This document shows positions 10,279-22,200 of a stretch of 49,453 bases of DNA, one piece after another; position 1 is the first letter of the stretch, and each line of letters opens with the position of its first letter. This stretch comes from Tubiluchus corallicola. Lineage: Eukaryota; Priapulida; Priapulimorpha; Priapulimorphida; Tubiluchidae. Position numbers and translations under genes: made by a program. The notes under the pieces were generated by a model, which had not been told where the DNA came from, made no database searches, and saw only the letters and a program-made list of their open reading frames with translations. The stretch spans positions 1 to 49,453 of the forward strand of contig JAQGDQ010001290.1 in assembly GCA_030141605.1 (NCBI GenBank), in the 5' to 3' direction.

Positions 10279-13200
10279 CTATGAAATAGAAAAATGCAGT
10301 GTTACATTGTACTGGAGTAATTACTGTAGTATTGCCTAGGTCTAATAATGGTTCGTCATCATCTAGTAATGGCTGAAGTTCTGGAGAGTTTTGAGGACTA
10401 GATTCTATATCTCGCTGTATTTCAGCTTGGAGTTTAACAAAATTAATAAATACCTATGAAATAGAAAAATGCAGTGTTACATTGTACTGGAGTAATTACT
10501 GTAGTATTGCCTAGGTCTAATAATGGTTCGTCATCATCTAGTAATGGCTGAAGTTCTGGAGAGTTTTGAGGACTAGATTCTATATCTCGCTGTATTTCAG
10601 CTTGGAGTTTAACAAAATTAATAAATACCTATGAAATAGAAAAATGCAGTGTTACATTGTACTGGAGTAATTACTGTAGTATTGCCTAGGTCTAATAATG
10701 GTTCGTCATCATCTAGTAATGGCTGAAGTTCTGGAGAGTTTTGAGGACTAGATTCTATATCTCGCTGTATTTCAGCTTGGAGTTTAACAAAATTAATAAA
10801 TACCTATGGAATAGAAAAATGCAGTGTTACATTGTACTGGAGTAATACCCGACTTTACTGCGCAAAGATGGCATAAAAAATTAAGTTTTATCAGTTATAT
10901 AAAGTATGCGAAAATGCACACAGAAAGAAGAAATATTTTAATAAATAATTCCATTGGTAGTTGTCAGAATTACAAAACAATGTGATATTGGTATGCACTA
11001 TCAGTCAATTGGGCAGCATTTAGTGATAATCAGCCATTAGGTAGTGCAAGAACATTGATCAGCAAATTTTATTTGTTAGTTTACAAGATCTGAGCAGATT
11101 TAAAAACTGTTTAACTTCCATGTCTAATCAATGTCACACTGGTTACTGATAGGGTTGGAAAATATACATCACTCCCTTTCTGCAGTTTAAACACAAATTG
11201 GTCCAGTATAGGTTCATCTCTGGTGTGAGTTAGGGTATAACCAGGGGCATATTAACCAGCAAGCTAACTAGGCTATAGCCCACGGCACCAAAGTTTGAGG
11301 GCGTCACATTTTAGAAAATATTCTTATTTTCCTCGGAAAATGTGTACAACTTTCATATTCATGTAAAGGGCCCATTTTATGATACACCACAGGCAGTTAC
11401 TGAATGCAGATTTCATATAAGTGCCACATAACAAACAGGTGCAAGGTATTAGACGCGCAGTTGCACAGCCTGCTTGAATATAGGCGCTATGCAAGTACAC
11501 ATAATTAATAATGACCACATAGAAACTAGGTTAATAGTGTTTCTAATACACCACAAGTAACTTTTAACCTGCTCATTACATAAACAACCATAAATTCACA
11601 ATACCGATGGGAGGGATAAAACTATCAGCCTAGGATGTCGTAAAGTCTTGGTACGCCCCTGGTTACAACCACTGATCAGCACACTTTTAATTAAACTTAC
11701 ATTGTCTAAGGTTTTCTGCGAAACAGAGTAATCTTCAATATCTAACTCTGACTGCATCTTCTCCATCGTGGAAAAAATATTTGCTAAATAGATATCTTCT
11801 GGTCTCAGTTCATATTGCAACATGTTGTGATGCTTTTCCTACAGAAAGTATTAATGTCCTTTAATGATAAATACTGAATGAGCAGACATGCTGTGATACT
11901 AACTTACTCTTTATAAAGGAAAAGTATGTATGTAACGATAATATCAAATAAAGTTATAGCTTTAAAATAATACTGGGGAAATTGTCCCTATATTGGAGAT
12001 TTGTTGCAAATTTTTTAAATTATTAATTAATCTGAATTTGCAACATACTAGACTTTGTTACTTTCTACGAAACCAGATTTTTTTCTCTCTGTTGCTATTT
12101 CAAGTTAATGGAAACCTTTCAACAGTACTGTGTTAACCTAGCTTGAATTTTTTACAGTTTCAAAATGCGTTAAATTAACGATAAATATGATGTTCTCAGA
12201 AATCAGAAAAGTACCTTGAGCGTTGCTTTTGGCAAGTGTCGCATGAAATAACGTATGACTGGATCCAAGTTAGGCTGTGAGCCTTTAACACGAACTGTTA
12301 TAGTGTAACCATCCCCAAATCTGAAATTTTATGCTAATATTAGATGCCATAGTGACACAAAATGTCTAGCTGTTTATTGGTTTTATAATACAAATAAAAG
12401 CTATCAGTTACATATAAACCAGCCAATTGGCAACCAGTCAATCACTAATGAACTAATGTACACAGCTAATACCTTGTACAGTGATACCCCGAGATACAAA
12501 ATGAATTCGTTCCGGAGGGAATCTCGTATTTTAGAATTTTAGTATTATGAAACAAGATTTACCCTATAAACGGCGTAATTCGTTTCAGCTGCCCCCCCCC
12601 CCAAAACAGTCGTATAAAGTGTAATTAAACGTATGCCACTTTCATATTTAGCTATAATTTCAAGCTTTGTTTCCATCGACATCATCCTTTTCTTTTTATC
12701 ACTAGCACTGGCACTTGCTTTTTTCGGACCCTTGATTATTGAATGCGTTTACGTGAGATAAGAGCACAACAAAGCGTACACGTGATGCTATGAGATGCAT
12801 TCTGGGAGGACCGCTGTGTGTCGGGCAACACTTTCGATTTCCGTTTTCATATCTTCAATATTTTTTCGTTAAATGGGACAGAAATTTCTTCGAAGCCTGA
12901 CTCGTATTCTGAATTTTTCGTATAATAGGGTTTTCGTAAGTCGAGGTTCCACCGTACATGGAAAAAGTAAATTATAGTTTTTGTTAAGTGAAATACCTGT
13001 TTTTTAAATGCTGCGTTGAGCCAAGGCACTTGAACTGCCCGTTAACCATGATGGCTAATCTAGTGCATAATACTTCACATTCCTCCATACTAAAGACAAT
13101 GCAAACACAAAATGTAACCAAACAGCATATTCTTCAAACGGTTCAGCAAAAATTTCGTATTAAGATGAGTTAAAATGCGAATCAGGAAAAGAAAATCAAA

Positions 13201-16200
13201 CAAAATATTATTAAAAATAAATCTTCCTGGTTTGAATTTTTAAAGATAAATAAATTTTTAATGATACTACAACACAAACCATTACGCATGAAACATGAAA
13301 CTCTTATACATGAAAGCAGAATGCATGCCATGTTCCTCATTAACACATCAATAATACAAACTTGTTAATAGACTTCAAATTTAGGTTAATAATCTTGAGA
13401 CTGTGAGCCTTTCATCACAATTTTTTACTGCATATAGTAATAAGTTCATTAAAATGAAAAGTGACAAAAATTAGTAGGACAGATTTCAACAACAATAAGA
13501 TTAAAGAAAAACCGGATGATTGTGTAAACATGAGTTCAGAATAAAGAATGCTCTAAAATATTGAAAACTACAATAGCTTATTTTAAATCAAAGCTTAGAT
13601 TAAATGATAATTACCTCGGATACTCAAATTTTGTTAAACTTTCAAAGCTATACACGGCTCAGTGAATCTACTAAGATTGACAGCGGCGCCTTTTTGTCAC
13701 AGTCGTTTGGCGACAAATAGAAGGCGGTACCATGATAACCATGATCATGAACTGCTAGTTTCATATGATGTAAAGCCCCTTTTTCATGACATCATGCGTT
13801 TAAGCAGTACTGTAACACCTATGCAAATGTGCTTGACGCAAAACGGAAGACGCCTGCCATTGCACAAACTGTGGTTAGTTTCAGACGTAAGCAATAGCTG
13901 TGTTTGGTAGCCGTTAATTAACTTTCTAAGCTAATTATTCAAATATAAGGAACAATTGTTAACTTTCATAGGCAAGAAAATGTATATTTTGTACAGTAAA
14001 TTAAAATAAGATTGAGTCTAAACAATCATCGGTCTTCCTTTAAATACATCACAGTTGCAACAGTAAAGAGGTTATCTACTGTAGTTACATGACCAAGTAC
14101 ATTTAGTGTACCATACCTATGTGAAGTTAAAACAACTGACCGCCCCTCTTTAACTAGGCTGTGAACCAACTCCCATAGGAACCTCCTAGACTGTGGATCC
14201 ATACCCGTAGTTGGCTCATCCTGCGCAAATCAAATACTGCCAGTTTTTATGACGTAAGATACCAAATTTGGGAAAAACTAGATAATATAAAGTTGAAATA
14301 TTCATATTATGTGTAAATTAAATACAATACATACATGCTCAAACAAGTGTATCTGTATATACATGTGTATGCGACCTACGTCATGTATAATTTATTGTTT
14401 CAGAAAATTAGAATCACATTTCTGTTTTGTAAGTAAATTAAAACAATAGTAAAAGTAACAGCAACCGATCCCATAATTTTCAAGAATACTATTATTATAT
14501 TATTACTGTTCAAACAGTAAATTACAAGGCACATCTACAGATAAATGTATGGACAATTCGATTAAGCTAGAAGCTTAACCCTTTCACTATATAGTTGCTT
14601 TTTGACAGGGCCGCATTGGCTTTTGCACATTTGACAATAACTTCTTGTGGTGTGTTACTAAAATAGAATCTTGTACATAAACAAATAGTTGTACGTTATT
14701 GAGTACTAATATTAAATATTTGTTTCACTTACACACAATCACACATGCACGTGCACACCCACATAAATAAGCAAATACTTATATTTAGAAGGCCCATGAG
14801 CTGCATCCAGCCCGTGACAGACTGCCAAATGGTACGTCAGCTTGCCCACTTAGCAAAGAGCAGCCCGGACTTGCATTTTTTTTATATAACTGACGTAAAT
14901 CATTGTCTGTTACGCTGCTCAGCTATCTGCAAGTTGGAATCCAGCACTCTCCCGCATAGCCTACACAATGCACATGTTTGTGAAGGGACCTTATTATCAA
15001 GATAATCTTTTTGTTGAAACATTAGACTACCAGCAGTGTCTAAGTTCGTTTATATATGTGTATGTATGGATCCTCTCTTAATGAAGTAAACACCCATAAG
15101 TATTATGTGCTCTAGTAAGAGTACTGAACCTGGCACTGACTTGGCCATTTACCGGCCAGGCTCAATGTTGCTTAACTTCAATTACTAAGCAAACATTGTG
15201 AACACTCGGTTATTCAACCCGTTCTTGTTGCATAGCACTGTTACACTTTTAGTACAATGGATACCTGATAACAAAAGTCGTTGCAGCTTATTATTGATAT
15301 CTCAATTATTAATAATTTTCAAAGGCTTTATTACTAATCACAAACCAGAAATATCACAGGTGGATGTCCTATTAAAGCAATGGCAGTGCTTAGTTTTCTT
15401 TTGTTTCCTCCACTGTACGTTCCCGACGGCACATTAGCATACTCGGTAAGCGCAAGCTTCTTCAGGGCCCACTGCACAACCTAGAATATTCATGTTCTTC
15501 TAAATTCTATTTGAAGTAATGAAAAATAAAAACTAGGCTTTTTACGGTAAACAAAAACAGCTAAAACCTAAATTTCTTTTATGGAAATTTAACATTATTT
15601 AGTAGTAACACTGATCAGTACTGAAAGGACAAGAAAAGGGGTACCTGAAGTAGGTTTCGGAAAAATTGCCTTAAAAGATTATACTACTTTACAACAATTT
15701 TATGCATATATCGTCTTCAAGTTAAAAGGAATTTTAAATTTCCTGCAATAGCGAAGTCGCCATTACATGACGTCATTACGCAAATGTAAATCAGGGAAAG
15801 AAAAGGCAATGTTAAATTATGTCCCAAAAAACTTTCCATGCAAATCTATAAAGACTTATGTAACTAGAAATACTAATATCAAATGTTGGTAAAATGTCGC
15901 TGACCCACCCTCCAGAATGCACCACTCATTAGCCAAAAATGTATTTTAATCTTATTGACAACATACAGTAATTTAAAAATTTACTTAGTTAGCAACATGT
16001 ATGCTACATATGCTCTGGTTATTTTTTTCAAGGTTTACACAATGTTACCTAAACTTGTTTCAAATGATCTACATTAAAATGGCTGCGCCTAACGGTCATC
16101 GCAGAAGATTAAATTTACAGTGTTGCAGCCGATGTAAGCCAAGCATGCAAAAAGGAAGTACGTAAGTGGTATAAAATTTCAAGACGAATTTTTTAAGCTT

Positions 16201-19200
16201 TATGTAAGTGGAGGGTTTTCTTGTGCTTTAAATAAAAATAGCACTCTGGCAAACAGACATTTGACAAGCAATAGGAATCTAAATACATACATTAAAAATT
16301 CTTTTCAAACAATAAACTACCTCATTTAAGTTACTGCAGCTTAACTTCGAAGAATTAAAATCTCAGAAACACTAAATTTAACTTAAAAATACAAAGCACA
16401 AAAAACATACACAAACTAATTTTGAACAGCTCTGAAAAAGTTTTGGAGACGAAGTTTAAATAAATTAAAATTTGTTCCTAAGCATACCTGCTTTTCACAA
16501 GAAAGTGGAACACCTCTGAATCGCGCATACATAGTAAGATGCTCAATAGCTGTTAGCTCATCATACAATGCATCAAACTGTGGGCAGTAACCAATTTTTT
16601 GTTGCACCTTTCTTGTGTCTTTGGTGATACTAAACAAATGGTAATAAGTATTGATTTACAAAGCCAGTCCAAACTGAACCAAATTATTGAACAAATACGT
16701 CAACGTAAATTCAAAAAAATATATTCACTTATAGCCGTGGGCGTGATTTTTGACTACGATAATTGGAAGTTTTAATAAAGTTGTGTTGTTTTGGCTATAA
16801 ATGTTTTTAAGTGCCTGTAATAGAAATATATATTCACTGTAATTTGTACATGCCCAGAGGCATATACTATGTCAATTCCAGGCAATAAATCTTGAATCAG
16901 ATGCTGAACTTTTATACAAAGTGCAGCATACACTTGATACACAAATTCTTAGAATGCGGTAAAAAAATATTATGCTTGCCTTTCCCCATTGAGAAAAGAG
17001 TCACCAGCAGTTATGCTGGTATCACCAGTTAACATTCTGAAAGTCGTCGTTTTTCCTGCTCCATTCACACCCAGAAGTCCAAAACACTAGAAGAGTAATG
17101 AAAAGGACAGCTTTTTTACTTTTTTTAATAACATGCTTACGATAAATATAATATATCGAATACATCGCTATAGTGAATAAAAAATCACACTGTATGATGT
17201 AGCATCATACGTTGATGTTGACGATAATTAGGATAGCGATGACGACGGTGATGACGATGATGGTGACAATAGAGGCTCTACTAAGATGAAATGTTTTTGT
17301 CCAGAGTGCAGGTTGGCTTGTTTGTGTAAATAATTGTAAAAAGGTCTAGTTACAAAACTGGCAAAATTTGGAATAAATATATATTGAAATTACATACATT
17401 ACACTGAAAAATTACGTTGAAATTTCCGTAAAAAAGTTATATTAATTATAATCTTTAACTGATGAGTCAATAAATAGCTATCTTTGTAGAAACCGTCACT
17501 GACCTCTCCCTGTGGAATACCAAAGCATAGGTTATTGACAGCATGAATTTTGCCTAGTTTTCTTGTTGAATACACTTTACTCAAATTCTCTACTCGCATC
17601 AGGTCTGTGCTGCCGCGCAAAATGCGACGACGTTCAGTGCTGACATCTACATCTTCTTCAATAATCGTACGATAGTCCATTTCTAAACGCCTCCTGAAAG
17701 AAGTTGCCATTAATCGGTTTCACATTATTCTTGTTTTGAGTTAAGCAATAACAGCTGCTATATTGCATTAAAAATAAATCCCAAATAAAACCGTATCAAA
17801 AAGAAGTACAGTAAGTCCTTGCTTAATGATTACCCATTTAACGACGTTTAAAACAATATGAAAAATAAGTACAGTAAGTCCTTGTTTAATGATTCCCCGT
17901 TTCAAGACGTCTCACTTAAAGGACGTCGATCATTTGATACCCTTTTCACTTAACAACGCACGTTTCGATATAACGACAATTCTTTTTACTTTGCTCAAGG
18001 CAATATTATTTGATTAACAAAATGTTTACGTAATTTGAAGCATTAAAACAGTACGTATTAAGTTATTCTGTTCCAAAAACGCACTAGTAACGTAAACAGT
18101 GTAATTATTAAACATGTCTTTGCTTCCAGACTGACTACTAACGCTACTGCTGTACTACTAACGGTTTGTAGCAACTATCAAATCACCAGCAAGCAATTCA
18201 GCCTACAACCTGTTGCTGTAGCAACCAGACTAAGCATGTAGGTAAAATTTCCAAGGAGGGTTTGACTCTGCAGTGTTTTTTGTTCAACCGATGATTAGAT
18301 TTAAAAGTTAGCGAAAGAGAAACCGCTATAGCTAGTTACTGGTAAGAGAAATATATACATATGGCTTCAGGCAAACAGGAAGACATTAATCAGTAGAAAT
18401 ATGAATAAAACTCATAGAATGTTTAACTTCTATGATGTAAGCAGTATTGATTTTTGTCTCTGGAATGTATCTCAATTCTTTTACATTACTTCCTATGGCT
18501 CCGTTTAACGACATTTTGCTTAATGTCACAATTGTCACATTATGTTGGAACACATTAGGCGAATTAATCGAGTACTTACTGTATTGCTAGTTTAATCTGA
18601 AAGCATCCACAACAATTCAGTAGCAAGAGTATTTTAATAAGATAAGATAAAATAAGATTTTTAGTTAAACTCGATAGCTAGAATGAGCCACGAGCTCCTT
18701 TACATCCAGGTCGAGTGAAGTGCAAGGTTTTAATTTAAATGATATAGCCAAGATTAACTAGACAGTTAGCAGTACACAATGATCATACTTTGGTTTAAAG
18801 AAATTGAAGAAGAACTTATATTCTGCCAACAATGTGATGATGAAGAATAGTATTCCAACTCCAGCCATCATTGCTAAACTCCTAGGAACCAAATGCCAAA
18901 CAAATGGAGATTGTATCTTATCAAACTGACCTGTAATCAAATAAACAAACTTTTCTTTACAATAGAAACTTTGATTTTGAAGCAGTTGGTTATCACTTAA
19001 GTAGCTGCCCTCTTTACCACCAACGTGATCTATTTACAAATCTCTGCACTCTTTTATCAGCTTTTAAAATCAATGTTTGCAGTCTTGCAACAAATGAACT
19101 TGTACGTTTGTTCCCGCACAGGAACCATACCTAGATAATTCTGTGAACACTTAAATTTCTGTTTCAGTGCAGTCTTTTATTACAAACACTAAGCACTAAG

Positions 19201-22200
19201 TGCTTCAACTAGCGTTAACTTTGTTACTCTTGCTACATAGTAATGTTTATAATTATTGCACCATTTTTTGTACTTTGTGGTCACCATTGTTCTGCATCTG
19301 CCTAGCGTTTCGCTCCCACCAGGGGAGAACATATATCAGTTGTAAAACCGTCTGTTTCAAACCTAGTTTGTCAGGCTACATCTTTAATAAAATTATGTTT
19401 AACTTTGCACAAAGTGCTAAAACAACTTGTCTGTGGAATGTTAATTTAATTGGTTTATTAATAAATTAATTAATTAATTTAATGGTTTAATAACAGCACG
19501 TCTTACCAGTTCTGATGTAATATTCATTATAATATTCATTAAACGCGACGTCCATTAAAGTTCTGCCAAGAGCGTAGTTGGGAAATATTAGAAATATTTT
19601 TTTCAGAACGTTATGTACCATTTCGAAATACTGAAAAAATAAAGAAAATGTTTTTTAGGTTAATATAATGCTATATACACTAACTTTATATTTAACTCGG
19701 CAGGAGGTCAAATAGGGGTAAAATAAAGTCATAGGTGAACCACAAGTCCTTTCCAAGGTCACATATATGCTACTGCCCTGATTACCCTAAAATTGCTGAA
19801 TACTTGTCAAAAACTTTTGCAGGAAGACACTTACTATTTAGTATAAATTAACTTGTTTGCAAATATAAGCTAAAAGTCCTAAATCTGCTTCGCTTGTCAA
19901 ACTCTCCACCTAACGAAGTAAGTTTCACTTCTGTCCATTCGTCTAGAATAATTTTCAGATTCTTTCAACTCACTAATCTTACTCAAGATTTTGGATTTGC
20001 TGTTTCTTTGCAGACGTCAGTTTATATCAACTTAATATCAAATTTTTCTTGTGCATAATTACCTCGGTTAATGTCATTATGTTATATTAAAGGTTCCAAT
20101 CACGTAAATGTACATTTAAAACTAAAAATAAATAAAAAAACTTAAAAAAACAAAACTGCCAACTCTTACAGTTGGGAAAACCCGGAGTAAACTAAAACAG
20201 ACTTGTAATATTTGTTTCATACAGTCAACTATAGTCTGTTTGAAACTCTGTTTTACTAGCAAATAATGAAATCATTCTTTCAATTTTTCTTGCTTTCCCA
20301 CTCATTATTTTTTTATTTAATAAAAAACCTACACAACACTTTCCTTTACCAAGCCGCTCATTACCCACCACAAATGTTAACAAGTAACAGTTGGCAGCAG
20401 CAATTCCATGCCATTAGTACTTTATGCGCGACAACTATGAAAACTGCTTGTTACACACGAAACGTTTCATTCTTAAATAACACAAACGCTGCAGTAAAAT
20501 GCAAAAATGCGACCTTTTAACAGCTTAAATGCAAATAAAATATTTATTAAATAGAGAAGTGAAAAACCTACACAAAACTTTCCTTTACCAAGCCACTCAT
20601 TTCCCACCACAAATGTTAACAAGTAACAGTTGTCTGCAGCAATTCCATGCCATTAGTACTTTATGCGCAACAACTATGAAAACTGGTTGTTACACACGAA
20701 ATGTTTCATTCTTAAATTACACAAATACTGCAGTAAAATGCAAAAATGCGACCTTTTAACAGCCTAAGTGCAAATAAATATTTATTAAATAGAAAAGCGA
20801 AATGTAAGCATTAGTTACGTACGGCATCATAGGAGAAAACTTCCATTAGGAAACTAGTAACCAGACATGTTATTCCTACAAATAAATTCATGACGATAAG
20901 GCAAATGTAAGCCATGCTTGGTTCCTTGAAAAAGAACGATGCAGGGTACATAACAGGTGACACCGACCATCTGCAAGAGACAATTATTAAAAAAATTAAA
21001 AACATTTTTGAAAAGATACACAGTTAGGGCCAGATTATGATCTTTTGAGGTCTACAGGCTAATGAAATTACAGGGCCCTCAGACGGTGCGCCACCCTCTA
21101 ACTCGACTGCACCCGTCTTGAGTGTATTTTGCTCATTATAAATTTTAGTGATATTTGCACACCTTGCAGCAAACTTATTGCAAATTCTTTAAATAAACTA
21201 GAATAGCTATCTTTTTGTCTGCCAATAAAATTTTCTTTAAGAAATACCACTATTATACTATTTAATACAACCAAACTAGCACATATTTTAGTACAACCGT
21301 AGTGAACAAACAGATTTTTTTTTACAAAACGTTATCAAAGTTAGAGAGCACCAAACTTGAAGAGCCCTATACCGCAACGTACACTAACTTATAGGATAAT
21401 TCGGTTAGGTATATAACATAACTTGTTGTAGGTTTTGAAATCAAATTTGGAAAAAATGCAGACACTTACACAGCTTTCTAATAGCATTTGCTAAGGCCGC
21501 CCACAAAAAATTAGTTTCTGTCTTATCTCATGAGCTCAAAAGATATCAGTAGGGAGGGAGGAAAAATATTTTTTCAAAAAAAAATTTTTAAAGCATTGAA
21601 AATGTTAAAAGCTGAATTGTGGAAAATTTAAATTCAGTTGAAATTAAAGTTTGTTTATTTCCTCCACTGGTGAGCAGTAATGCTTTAAATTTTTTTCAAT
21701 GCAGAAAATTTAAAATCAGTTGAAATCAAAGTTTGTTTATTTTCTTCGCTGGTAAGCAGTAATGCTTTAAATTTTTTTCAATGCACATTTTTTCATGCTT
21801 AGTTTGATGTGTCGCATTACTAAATAATCTTATAATTATTGATTTTCCGTGTAGTTTATTTTTGTATGTTATGAACATATGTTCTGATAATTATGGTACA
21901 AGCGGCAACACTACTTGGTTGTTAATACGCTGATTTGGATGAAAATATGATACTTTTTAGTCTCCAATCCGATAATCAGCATTATACAAAATGGCAACCC
22001 CGGCCAAGAGTTAACCCTAGAAAACATGGTTGCCTCCTCGCCGAAACAGCGAAGTTATAATAATTATTGCGTTCTACATTTAAAATTTAAAAAAATACAC
22101 TTTATATGACTGTGTCAGATAAGTACATGAACATACAAAAAAAAAATTACAAAATTCCCGGCCGGATGTGCGATAGAAAAATATTACCGGGTGACTAGAC

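Larger units (their letters stand above)
10147..10846. repeat. Four tandem 175-bp units containing an ABCA exon
   Basis: The core gtagtattgcctagg starts at 10151, 10326, 10501 and 10676, a constant 175-bp period. The four units are identical apart from one base at 10809. Each unit is 129 nt of exon plus 46 nt of upstream intron. The junction between units turns the original donor GTAAGT into GTAATT. Confidence 0.97.

Noticed and set aside
10147-10846. CRISPR-like or satellite interpretation of the regularly spaced 175-bp repeats.
   Set aside because: Units are contiguous without unique spacers, contain a coding exon with splice sites, and lie in an animal gene.
13662-13910. An 82-codon plus-strand frame in an ABCA intron.
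   Set aside because: No domain, no hydrophobic or splice context; within normal chance length.
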